Shown here one piece after another: positions 51,535 through 62,823 of a stretch of DNA of 64,000 bases. Each line of letters opens with the position of its first letter. Within the stretch, counting starts at the first letter, position 1. Below the pieces are notes generated by a model, which was given only the letters and a program-made list of their open reading frames with translations, had not been told where the DNA came from and did not search any database. This stretch comes from Chelonoidis abingdonii (taxonomy: Eukaryota; Chordata; Testudines; Testudinidae). Both the position numbers and the translations under genes were made by a program. The stretch is from NCBI RefSeq assembly GCF_003597395.2, contig NC_133770.1:198841030-198905029 (forward strand), in the 5' to 3' direction.

Positions 51535-53693
51535 ATGTGTAAAAATGTAATAAGAAAAGCCAAAGAGGAGTTTGAAGAACAGCTAGCCAAAAACTCCAAA
51601 GGTAATAACAAAATGTTTTTTAAGTACATCAGAAGCAAGAAGCCTGCTAAACAACCAGTGGGATCCCTGGACGATCGAGATACAAAAGGAGGGCTTAAAG
51701 ATGATAAAGTCATTGTGAAGAAACTAAATGGATTCTTTGCTTCAGTCTGCACGACTGAGGATTGTTAGGGAGATTCCAACTGAGCCGGCTTTTAACAGGT
51801 GACAAATCTGAGGAATTGTCACAGATTGAGTGTTCACTAGAGGAGATTTTGGAATTAATTGATAAACTAACAGTAACAAAGTCACTGGGACCAGATGGCA
51901 ATTCACCCAGAGTCTGAAAGAACTCAATGGGAATTGTGGAACTATAACTATGGTTGTAATCTTCCTTTAAATTGGCTATGTACCCAATGACTGGAAGACG
52001 GCTGCCCAGAGGATCAGGGGCCTGGGGCAAAGCAATTCGGGGGCCCCTACCATTAAAAAAGGTTGCAATACCTATAAAATACTATTCTCGTGGGGCCCTG
52101 CGGGCCAGGGGTCTGGGCAAATAGCCTCAGTTGCCCCCCCTCCCCCGGGCAGCCCTGCTGGAAGATAGCTAATGTAACACTAATATTAATAAGGGCTTCT
52201 AGAGATGATCCCATTAAGTCTATTACAGACCAGTAAGTCTAACATCAGTACTGGGCAAATTAGTTGAACATAGTAGTAAAAGAATAAAATTGTCAGACAC
52301 ACAGAAAACATAAATTGCTGGGCAAAAGTCAACATGGTTTCTGTAAAGGAAATTGTGTCTTACTAACTATTAGAGTTCTTTGAAGGGGTCACAACACATG
52401 TGGACAAGGGAGATCCAGTGGACATAGGCTTCTGGAAATCTAAGTACACTTTGAACAAGGTCCCTCACCAAAGTCTTATGTAAATTAATGTTGTCATGGG
52501 TATAGAGGGGAAGGTCCTTTAATGGCCTGAGAACTGGTTGAAAGACAGGGAACAAAGGTAGAAATTATGGCAAATCTCAAGAATGGAGAGGAGTAATAGT
52601 GGGTCCTCCAAGGTCAGTCCTAGGACCATCCTATTCAATTATTCACAAATGATCTGGAGAAGGGGTAAACAGTGAGGCGGCAAAGTTTGCAGATGATACA
52701 AAACTGCTCAAGACAGTTAAGACCAAGCAGGCTGTGAAGAACTTCAAAAAGATCTCACAAAACTAAGTGATTGAGCAACAAATGACAAATGAAATGTAAT
52801 GTGGATAAATGTAAGTAATGCACATTGGAAGAAATAACCCCAACTATACCATACACATATGATGGGGGCTAATTTAGCTACAATGAATCAGGAAAAAGAT
52901 CTTGGAGTCATCATGGCTAGTTCTCTGAAGATGTCCACACAGTGTGTAGAGGCGGTCAAAAAAGCAAACAGGATGTTAAGAATCATTAAAAAGGGGATAG
53001 AAAATAAGACGGAGAGTATCTTATTGCCCTTATATAAATCCACAGTACACACACATCTTGAATACTGCGTACAGATGTGGTCTTCTCATCTCTAAAAAGA
53101 TATACTGGCCTTAGAAAATGTTCAGAGAGGGCAAGTAAAATGATTAGGGGTTTGCAACGGGTCCCATATGAGGAGAGATTAAAGAGGCTAGGACTTTTCA
53201 GCTCAAACAAGAGGAGACTAAGGGGGCATATGATAGAGGTATATAAAATCATGAGCAGTGTGGAGATAGTGAATAAGGAAAAGTTATTTGCTTGTTCCAT
53301 AATATAAGAACTAGGGTCCACCAAATGAAATTAATGGGGAGCAGGTTTAAAACATATAAAAGGAAGTTCTTCTTTACACAGCGCACAGTCAACTTGTGGA
53401 ACTCCTTGCCAGAGGAGGTTGTGACGGCTAGGACTATAACAACATTTAAAAGAGAACTGGATAAATTCTTGGAGGTTAAGTCCATTAATGGCTATTAGCC
53501 AGGATGGGTAAGGAAGGGTGTCCCTAGCCTTTGTCAGAGGGTGGAGATGGATGGCAGGAGAAAGATCACTTGATCATTTCCTATTGGTTCACTCGCTTTG
53601 GGGCATCTGGCTTTGGCCACTGTCGGCAGACAGGATACTGGGCTAGATGGACCTTTGGTCTGACCCAGTACGGCCATTCTTACGTTCCTATGT
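51535..53693 (+). mobile_element. CR1 LINE, reverse transcriptase region to 3' end
   Basis: The frame at 51545-51768 encodes RKAKEEFEEQLAKNSKG and FKYIRSKKPAKQPVG, the CR1 segment between endonuclease and reverse transcriptase. Near 52683 the catalytic box FADDTKLLK is kept. The frame at 52859-53095 reads LGVIMASSLKMS, KKANRMLRIIKKG and LLPLYKSTVHTHLEYCVQMW, the C-terminal thumb. The 3' end carries GGGCTAGATGGACCTTTGG and ends ACGTTCCTATGTA. Frameshifts and a MITE insertion make it dead. The 5' end is truncated. Confidence 0.93.
51999..52157. mobile_element. hAT-type MITE inside CR1
   Basis: CR1 text breaks off after ACTGGAAGA and resumes at CTGGAAGATAGCTAATG. The 159-bp insert starts CGGCTGCCCAGAGG and, on the other strand, CAGGGCTGCCCGGGGG, giving inverted ends. 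The 8-bp target duplication CTGGAAGA (51991-51998 and 52158-52165) is perfect and diagnostic of the hAT superfamily. It is GC-rich and has no coding capacity. Confidence 0.88.
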
Positions 53694-56384
53694 ACATGTG
53701 ATGCTCTCTCAGGGGACCCAGCACCATTAAATCGCTGTGTTACTCCTCTGTTTCAGCAAGAGAGAGAGCTCTTCTAGAGCTTCAACTGTGTCTCAGCTCC
53801 CTGTCATGCCAGTCTGTCTGCCTCACCAGCAGACTCCTCAAGATCTCTGTCCTGCTGCTTGTTCTTCAGCGTGCAGGCACTAAGCCCCTTTTTCATCCTC
53901 TGGTGAATTTGCTTTTTTGATTGGCTTAATCACTTTGTTTACCTTAAATGCAAATGTACTTTCACTGGCCTATGCTTGTAATCAAGCCAACTGTTTTCTC
54001 CTCTCCTTCCTTTTTAGCTTGATTGCTGAAGACCAAGTAAATTCATATTCCTTTAGCTATGGCAGACTTTTTTTTATCAACTGCCTCCAAAACATTTTAA
54101 GAACATATTTCCAGCACACATACATAATTCTTTATACACAACCCATACATATACCACACAATGATATCTGTGACCAGTGTACCACCATTTAGCCTATGAT
54201 ACCTTACAGGACACAGTCTGGCTAAATATTCTGACAGCAGTTTCTTGGGCATAGTGAGTTTGTCTGACTTGCTAGCGTGTATTGTTACATAACAACAGTG
54301 TGCCCTTCTCCAGTTGGCATAAATGGACACTTAGCATCACAATATACTATGAAGAATGTACCTGCTCTAAGCATTTTAAAGTTTGCTAATCTTAAATGAA
54401 ACCAGTAAAAAAAAATATTCTGCTGTCAGCTGCACTTATTCGTTTCAAGTATGTAAGCTTTCACGTCCACTAGATGAGTATACAGATGTTATTTAACCTG
54501 AAAGATGATTTGTTTAATAATCTTCTAGAATCTACACCTAAGGATCAGTTAGTGCTTTCAATTTTCCACAATTTCATCTAACTAATGGAATAATACATCT
54601 TTCCTTTACTGAAGGAAGAATTGTGTTTTTATGCTGAGGATATGGGCGGTGGGAGAGTATGAATAATATGCAAATCAACCAAAGAGGAGCCCACAGGCAA
54701 TTCATTAATCTTTTCAAGTGCCATTTACTTCTGGGAGGGTTTTTTTTGTACCGAAACAATTACCATTTTATTTAATTAAAAAGCATACATCTTTTGATCT
54801 AGGAATCCTGTTTGCTAAATTTACAGCTCCTAGCCAAGCTGAAAAAACTTTTCTGTTGCTTTAAATAGTCAAATGTCTCCCAGAAGAAGTTAACCATTTT
54901 TTTTTGTAGTGGGTATAGCCACAAAATACCTTAATTATTCAAAGTGTTTTTTGTCATGGTTACTTACTGCTTTAGTGAGAAACAAACATAAAACTTAACA
55001 TTTCAGTCCAGCAATGTGAGCTATAAATTCTGGAAAAAGGGCCAAGAAAAGTTGCATATCAAATACACTGAACCCTCGCTAGGATGAACAATTTGGGATC
55101 CATGTGCGGTAGCGCATTATATGCGAATTCATGCTATATAGACACATGTTCTAGCGAGTGTCCGGTGTATATTTAATATTTATGAATTTGGGGAATGGCT
55201 CTGATTTGGCCATATTGTCCAAAGGCAAGAGAAAATGGTCAAAGATATGCTTAATGTTAGTTAACAAAATCATCGTTGCATATAGTAAAGTTCTTTTAAA
55301 GGAAAGGGCCTGTTCGTGGCATTTTTGGACACTCATGAGTAGAAAGTGGTACTTATAAGGAAAAAAGATCATAAAGACATAGTGATGCTTGGACGTCTTC
55401 ATACTCCTACTAAAATGATAGTGATGTATTACCAAAATTTTAGTACGGGGCTCCATCCAACTTTTCTACCGTATATGGCCATACTTTCTTTCTTTTGTCA
55501 TCCTCCCCCAAAATTTATTAATTCTATACCATGCCTCCCCTTCGGTTTTAAACAATGAATCTATGAACACAGATCAAAGCCATTGTGTGGTGTAAGCTTT
55601 TAAACATCATAAACAGATAGGAAGTCAGAATTAAAAACAACAATACTGCTCTTGTTATACTGAACGATTTTCTGGATATCTAAGGAGCTGTATAAAGAAA
55701 CACAATCTTAGATGGTCATGTAAAAAGAAAAGTGCTACCAGTTAAATGGATGGTACCAGGTCTACATTTTCACTGGTGCATAGAAAACGTGATACTTATC
55801 AGCTAAAGCACTAGTCTTTCAAAGGGATGCACCTGCATCAACTCTTATACATGCAAAGAGTACAAGTGACATCAGTGGGACTCCAGGCAGATGCATTCCT
55901 CTGCAGAACTGCAAAACAGTTCAGTTGCCATGGCTTAGTTGTTTGGGTGACAGCTGAACTTAGCCTGATTGGCTTAGTTCCATAAAGCTCTGCAAATAAC
56001 CTGACTGGTTTCCTTTTGTTTTGTTGTTTTGTTTTTGGATGTTATATGGCTAAAGGCTGTAATTTCAGTAACTGGCAATGCCATGTTCTGGAAAAGTACT
56101 GGCTGGGCAGTGTTCCTACTGGAACGTAATTGCCAAACAGGGTAGAATGGCAGGATTTGTGTTGAGGCGGTAGAATACAAAATATAATTCCCTGGCTGTG
56201 TCATGGGTTTTCATCATTGACTTGTCATATGTTTGGAAGCATGCTGTGTTTTCATGAATTACATATACCATAATAACTGCACTATGTTGAAAGCACTTTT
56301 GTTCTTTGGCCTCCTTAAGTCTATTATGTTGTAAGAATTGTGTTTGCTAGCTTTCATAATCATAAAAGAAACAAATAAATCTAA
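53694..56384. other. Unassigned intergenic DNA
   Basis: No gene supported. It contains a small MITE (55066-55167). The stretch 54360-54760 is free of recognised repeats and might hold conserved non-coding sequence. Confidence 0.5.
55066..55167. mobile_element. Short mariner/Tigger-like MITE
   Basis: The left end CACTGAACCCTCGCTAG and the right end, on the other strand, CACCGGACACTCGCTAG match at 14 of 17 positions. TA flanks both ends (55064-55065 and 55168-55169). The 102-bp interior holds GCGCATTATATGCGAATTC, typical of Tigger-like ends. Confidence 0.75.
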
Positions 56385-56867
56385 GAACGAGGAGTACTTG
56401 GGGCACCTTAGAGACTAACAAATTTATTTGAGCATAAGCTTTCATGGGCTAAAATCCACTTCATCGGATTCATGCTGTGGAAAATACAGTAGAAAGAGAT
56501 ATATTCACAGAGGACATGAAAAAATGGGTGTTGCCATATCAGCAGGGAAAAAAAAACTTTTCTAGTGATAATCAGGATGACCCATTATGCGGTGGCCCAT
56601 TATGATTATCACTACAAAGGTTTATTTTCCTCCTGCTGATAATAGCCAACTTAACTGATTACTCTCGTTATAGTTAGTATGGCAACACCCATTTTTTCAT
56701 GTCTTTTATGTATATATATCTTCCTACTGTATTTTCCACTGCATGCATCCGATGAAGTGGGTTTTAGCCCATGAAAGCTTACGCTCAAATAAATTTATTC
56801 GTCTCTAAGGTGCCACAAGTGCTCCTCATTCTTTTTGCTGATGCAGACTAACATGGCTACTACTCTG
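56385..56867. mobile_element. Penelope-like terminal palindrome, 483 bp
   Basis: Two arms of about 210 bp are inverted copies: GGGCACCTTAGAGACTAACA near 56400 pairs with CGTCTCTAAGGTGCCACAAG near 56799, and AAAATGGGTGTTGCCATA with TATGGCAACACCCATTTT. A short centre separates them. The tail GCAGACTAACATGGCTACTA follows the right arm. A perfect 12-bp target duplication AAATAAATCTAA flanks it (56373-56384 and 56868-56879). I recognise it as a Penelope-like element terminal repeat; no reverse transcriptase is present. Confidence 0.85.
56749..56786 (+). ncRNA. Hammerhead-ribozyme-like core in Penelope arm
   Basis: The order fits a type I hammerhead. CCGATGA (canonical CUGANGA with one change) is followed by the helix II hairpin GTGGG/CCCAT with loop TTTTAG, GAAA (56773-56776), then a two-pair helix III (GC...GC, four-base loop) and the cleavage context CTC ending at 56786. 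Hammerheads in Penelope-like terminal repeats are established. The C at core position 4 and an extra A before helix II argue for weak or no activity in this copy, and helix I pairing is poor. Confidence 0.45.
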
Positions 56868-56879
56868 AAATAAATCTAA

Positions 56880-58374
56880 AGAGGAACTGTCTAAGATCTT
56901 TTCTGGTTTATTTTCTCTTTCTGTCCCTGGGATTCTTTTAGGGATCTATAGGTTCATCTCAATTCATTGTCAGTGGAGCTATGCACATGTATAAAAAGAT
57001 TTGAGCTCTTGGCCAGTAATGATCAAGATTTTGGAGTTCAAAGCTATCAGTTATTGAAATGGGTGAAGGCAGGAAACTGAAGATGTACTACATGAAATAA
57101 ATGTAACCAAAGCTTCAGAAACAAATGTCTTGAGCCATATTTCTGTGTAGTTTAAGATTTAGTTAGTGGGCCAAAGAGAAAAGTGGGGAGTAGGGTAGAT
57201 TAGACCACTCCTCAGAGGTATAAGAGGTATAAGAGAGGTTAACTGGGTGCAACATAATCCCTCACTTTAAAGTACTCCTCTTTACATCTTCTACCATCTG
57301 CTTGATTTACAAGTTACACTCACATGGACAGAGAGCATCTAAGGGTAGCTGAACATAATGAGGTCTAATATAAAGGATCTAACATATATCATCTTATACA
57401 GCACTTCTAAATTACAGCCAGTATCTTCAGTTTCAGTTGGAATGCACTATCTCAGTAACTTCAAAGTTACTTTGTTTCTGGCAATTCTGGCAGCAATTTT
57501 GATTCTAAGTGATCTGATCCTTTGATTTATACCTATACTATTAGGTTGTCTTCAGGGGGGTTGCAAAGGAATAATTGAGACCATAATTTAGCCATCTGTC
57601 TTCTGATTAGGGGTATAATGAATGATGAATACTATAGCACAATGAGCCAAATCCTGTGCTGACTTATTCCTTGTGCATTTCTACTGAAATCTGCACAGCA
57701 TGAAACGACAGAATATAAACTTTCTATATTTTATTATTTCAAATTATACAACGAATGAAGTATCAGGGTTCTAGATATTTTTGATAAATGTTAAAAATAA
57801 ATAATACAAATAAATACATGCAGCTACCTTTCCCCGCCTACATGATCAAAATATTATTAATAATAATAATTAAGAAAAACATCCAACCCTCTTTATGACA
57901 TTTTATCATAATCAAGGACATTTTATAGATGATAATAGGCAAGAACAGAAGCTAGAGAATTCTCAACAAGGAAAAAAAACAATGAAAGCAAGCTCCCTAA
58001 ACTATGCCTTTAAATGCAAAGGATTATGAACATGCTTAAATGTGCATACTATGAGTACTCTCATTGACTTAATCCTAGGATGTAAATGTAGGCATGTATC
58101 TCTGCAAGCTTATGGCCTATAATAATTTAAGCCTAAAATATTGTGCTGAAGGAAAAAACAATGTTTGCAGTACAGATCTACTCCCATCTAATTCAACACA
58201 AAAATTGGAGAAGTGGACAAGAAGTTGAAGTTTAGGAAGCAGAGGTTTTTGGCTTCATGCATGTCCCAACACGTCAATATTCTTCCACATGTAATAATAT
58301 GAGATTAATGATAGAGGCAGAATAAATCCCTGATCCTGCAAATTCTTATGGCTAAGTTTAACTTTATTCATGCC
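56880..58374. other. Unassigned intergenic DNA
   Basis: No gene supported. A short (TAA)n run lies at about 57851-57872. Confidence 0.5.
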
Positions 58375-60566
58375 CAGTGGTGCAAGTAGAAATCATTTCT
58401 TGCCAGTACTGCAGTCATGGAGGGACAGAAATGGGGGGCATGTGACCTTCACATGTGACCCTCCATATGTGACTCCTCCCCATCCCCTCCAATTCCCATA
58501 TTGGTATATACAAACATCAACATGCTTAAGTACTCACTTCCCCCCCAAATATGTAGTATTCAGTCTGTTCATATGGAATATAGGAGTTGGGTGAATTTCA
58601 GCATATGTATGACTTATTAAAAGACAAATTTTAAGTAGAAGTATATCCTAAATTGCTTTATGGTATTGTACCCAAACATTGTATTTCAATGGGGGATTCA
58701 ACTTCGTTTATAGGAACAGACTCCTGAAACTCTTACCAATCCACAAAAGTGGTCCATAGTCATTCAAATAGTCCCATTGTCTTCAGTGAGATTGATCAAA
58801 TGATTAAGGGTTTACAGAATTCGGTTCCAAGTTTGTAAATTGTTTTGGATGAAACTGACAAAGCCTGAGCTGTCAGATCAGAAGGAGCTTCATTCGAATA
58901 AAGGTGGGCAGATGCGTGATAAGTCTTAGCTCCATTGCTAAGATAAGAAACATATTTTCAGCAAAGTTCTTGGCAGATTCCTGAGGCAACCTGTCATAAA
59001 CAGATTGTTAAGGGTTAATGTCTCTTCTATCTGTAAAGGGTTACAACCAGAGACCAATCAGGAGACAAGATACTTTTACATTTGGGTGGAGGGAAGCTTT
59101 TGTGTGTGTTCTTTGTCCATTGTGTGTTCTTCTCTCGGGGGGTCTGAGAGAGACCAGACATTACTAACAGGCCTCTAAGTTTTTGTTTAAATTAGTAAGT
59201 TAAACACAGGCGGTTTAAGGCTTTTTGATTGTTTACTCTATTGGTAAAGGTGGATCTGGCTGGTTAACTTTTATAGTGTGTATTTGCTGGGAATATTTTC
59301 GATTTTATATTGTACTGGGGGAAAGTTTCTTTCTGGTGTCTGTAAGCTATGAGGACCTGTAATCATTTACATCTTGTAGTTACAGAGATAACTTCTTTAC
59401 TTTTTCCTTTCTTTTATTAAAAGATCTCTTTTAGAGAACTGATTGATTTTTTCTTGTTTCCTTGTTTTTTCCGCAGGGGTATTGGGTTAAACTCACCAGG
59501 ACTGGGTGGGGGACACGGGATGGGAGAGGTAGAATCTCTCTCTGTTTTCTTGAATCTGTTTGCCTCTTTGTGTAAGGGAAAGGAGCCATCTTCTCTGTAT
59601 TGTGATTCAAGAGATGGTATCGGTAGTCTCTCAGGATAGCCCGGGAGGGAAAGTCTGGGAGGGGGAAAGAAGGGGGAATGGTTTATTTCTCCTTGTTTTA
59701 AGGACCCAAGGGATTTGGGTTCTTGGGGTCCCCAGGGAAGGTTGGGGAGGTCAGAGTGCCCCAAAACACTATATTTTTGGAAGGTGGCAGTGCTATCAGA
59801 TCTAAGCTGGTACTTAAGCTTAGAGGATTCATGTGCTAGTATCTCATTTTCTGAATCTAAGGTTCAGATCTGAGAGGGAATGCTATGACACAACCGTTTT
59901 AAGGCTATCAGTGCCCGGCATTATAATCTTCACTTATAGTTCTCTCACCCACAAAGCTGGAAAATGAGGCATTTGTTTTCTTTGTTTTGCTGCTCCAGCT
60001 GCAGTTAACAAAATGCATGTTAGACTAGTTTGGCTGCAAAGAAGAATTCTATGTTTAATTAAACTGGGGACAACACCACTGATTACTGATAGGCTGCAGA
60101 ACCGGGCTGACATCAGAATCCAAACATCCTCTGGTCAGTGCAAGCAGAGGCTTTCCTCTAGTGATTTGGACTTGATGTGATGCAGTATGAATGTCATGGA
60201 TAATTCAGACCAATGGGGAAAAACAGAATAAAAAACACTGTTTTATTTAAACACCTTCCGTTCCCCTATCCCTCCCCTCTTGAGGACTTCTGACCAATGC
60301 AAAACAGTACTATAGATATCCTAACAAACTTAAACAAAGCCTTTGTTTAAGTTTGTTGACATACCTATTGTGCTGTTAAAGCCATAAAGAATGAACGAAT
60401 GCCTTCCCTACCCACTTTCTGCTCCTGTAAGGATCAGAGCACCGCACTGTCCCCCTATGGACTCTGGCATGGGGGGGCTCATCCCATGTCTTTCTGACAC
60501 CTGGGCCAGCTAGAAATCTCTTTCAGGTACAAAGTCATGGAGGGTACCGCCCTACTTGCACTGCTG
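58375..60566. mobile_element. hAT-like DNA element interrupted by an LTR
   Basis: The left end CAGTGGTGCAAGTAG and the right end, on the other strand, CAGCAGTGCAAGTAG match at 13 of 15 positions, and CAGTGGTG is a usual hAT start. Flanks TTCATGCC (58367-58374) and TCCATGCC (60567-60574) match at 7 of 8, fitting a hAT 8-bp duplication. Without the LTR at 58992-59890 and its duplicated five bases the element is about 1288 bp. No transposase frame was seen, so it is a non-autonomous or internally deleted copy. Confidence 0.65.
58992..59890 (+). mobile_element. Solo LTR of a turtle ERV, copy 1
   Basis: Begins TGTCATAAACAG and ends CTATGACA, with a perfect 5-bp target duplication CAACC (58987-58991 and 59891-59895). 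It carries ATTAAA (59416-59421) as a possible poly(A) signal and a G-rich 3' half. The same family recurs at 61941-62818. No internal retroviral genes are attached, so it is a product of LTR-LTR recombination. Open frames on it (59417-59805) are not viral genes. Confidence 0.9.
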
Positions 60567-61940
60567 TCCATGCCAGTAACTAGTAGGACTAGTTGCTTGA
60601 GTAAAGTTAGGCATATGCATGAGTGTTTGCAGGACTGGTGCCTAAGTTATGAATAGTCTCAAGACAGAGCAAGCCTAAAACTTTAATAAACATTGTTTTT
60701 TTCCAGAACATCTTTGTTATCGAGGAAATATTTTAATAGCATTTTAATAGCATTTTTATCTTTTGTATAGATATATACTTCAGTGTTGACAATTTCATCC
60801 CTATTGTCAGATTGTGCTGGGTGTGGCAATTCCATACCAAAAAAATCCAACCAACCAACCCCTCCCCCCATCATTTTCTCTGTAAGATGTATGGTAAGAA
60901 TTAAGAGTGTGTCCCTGTTTGTGTACTGTAGGTAAGAAATGTGTAGGGGAGGGGGTGAGCCTGCATACCTCTGGCACGTGTTCTGTTAAAATTCTACACT
61001 TCTCTTATCGTTCAAGAACAGCTGGCTGTTAAAAGTTGCATATTGTGTTGATAGAGCTCATTTATATTTTAAAGCGTGTTTATATCTGTCAGTATGGCGT
61101 TTTATAACTTCTCTTATTTTTACATCAACAGTATTAACTACAGCTCATGGTACTCATTTGCTATTAAAAGTAACAGATGATATGTTAAGCTGTTCTTTTT
61201 CAACATAAAAATGCACTTGATTGACATTAAAGTGAGGTCAGGAAAGTGACTCTCTAAAATACCTTTGAGTTCCATGTTTGTTTCTCAATGACTTTCAGCT
61301 CAAATCTGCTCTATTTATAAGTTAAAAAATGGCTTTTCTAACTGCCAATGCTTGCAAAGTCAGTTTGAGTTGTGGAAATCAAGCTGAGATTTTATGGCTC
61401 CTGAATCACTAAGAATAAGGACTTTGCAATCAGAACACAGTTACAAATTCTGTTGATGTTATGTGAGCCAGATACAGAACAGCACTTGCAAGGTTTAAAA
61501 AAAAAATAGAAAGCAAACAATTATTTTATTAGGAAAGTAGCAAGATGGGATTACACTCTTCACTTTTCTCCTCTAGTCTCATGAGGGCCAATCAGAGACA
61601 AGGACAGAGAAAGAGGGAGCCTTCCCCTTCACAACCACCCATTCACTACCTGTATTACAGGATTAGTGGCATCCACAGTCACATGCAGCTGGATCCACCG
61701 TGGATTTGACCACTGATGCTATTCAGTAGTAAGTTAGGAACCTATTAGATGTTTGGTGATATTTGCTTTGGGGGTAGCTGTTGTTTAGGCAGGGAGCTGT
61801 TTTCTTGTGACAGGCTGGCAACTCTCCGCCATTGGCTACTGTGATGCATGGTGTTCCAGTACCTCCCATGGGCTGAAAGCTATGTGGACATTTTCAGTAA
61901 CCAGTTCCTGTCCTGTGCTAGTGCTGTTTGCTAAGGCTTC
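60567..61940. other. Unassigned intergenic DNA
   Basis: No gene supported. The stretch 60950-61330 is repeat-free and has the mixed, non-repetitive texture of conserved non-coding DNA, but this is only an impression. Confidence 0.45.
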
Positions 61941-62818
61941 TGTCATAAACAGATAGTTAAGGGTTAATGTTTCTTTTACCTGTAAAGAGTTAAGAAGCTC
62001 AGTGAACCTGGCTGACACCTGACCAGAGGACCAATCGGAGGACAAGAGACTTTCAAATCTTGGTGGAGGGAAGTCTTTGTTTGTGCTGTTTGTGTTGTTC
62101 GTTGTTCGCTCTTGGGACTAAGGACCAGACGTGCAACCAGGTCTTTCTCCAATCTTTCTAAAACAGTCTTTCATGTTCAAAATAGTAAGTACTAGCTAGA
62201 AAAGGCGGATTAGACTTATGTTTGTTTTCTTAACTTGAGAATGTGTATTTTGCTGGAAGGATTTTTACCTCTCTTTGCTGTAACTTTGAATCTCAGGCTA
62301 GGTGGGAGGGAGTCCCTCTAGTCTATATGAGCTGTATACCCTGTAAACATTTTCCATCCTAATTTTACAGAGATAATTTTTACTTCTTTTTCTTTAATTA
62401 AAAGCTTTCTTTTTTAAGAACCTGATTGATTTTTTCCCCTTGTTTAAGACCCAAGGGGATTGAGTCTGAACTCACCAGGGATTGGTGGGGGGAAAGGAGT
62501 GGGGGGAAGGTTAATTCCTCTCTGTTTTAAGATCCAAGGAGTTTAGATCAGTGTAGTCTCTCAGGGTAACCCAGGGAGGGGAAAGTCTGGGAGGGGGAAA
62601 GGAGAGGGGATGGTTTATTTCTCCTGGTTTTAAGACCGAAGAGGTTTGGGTCTTGGGTTCCCCAGTGAAGGTTTTGGGGGAACAAAAAGTGTGCCAAACA
62701 CTATATTTTGGCTGGTGGCAGCGCTATCAAATCTAAGCTAGGAATTAAGCTTAGAAGGGTACATGCAGGTCTCCACCTTTTGGATGCTAACTTTCAAAGT
62801 AGGGAAAATACCTTGACA
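61941..62818 (+). mobile_element. Solo LTR of the same turtle ERV, copy 2
   Basis: Begins TGTCATAAACAG and ends ACCTTGACA, with a perfect 5-bp target duplication GCTTC (61936-61940 and 62819-62823). ATTAAA lies at 62397-62402. It shares GATTGATTTTTTC, CAGGGTAACCC-like and AAACACTATATTTTGG blocks with the first copy. Its different target duplication shows an independent insertion. Confidence 0.92.
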
Positions 62819-62823
62819 GCTTC

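Noticed and set aside
51261..51752. 163-codon open frame on the minus strand
   Set aside because: It is antisense to an L2 tail and the CR1 coding strand; the plus strand decodes to genuine CR1 residues there.
58992..62818. A full provirus between two LTRs
   Set aside because: Each LTR has its own different 5-bp duplication and no retroviral genes lie between them.
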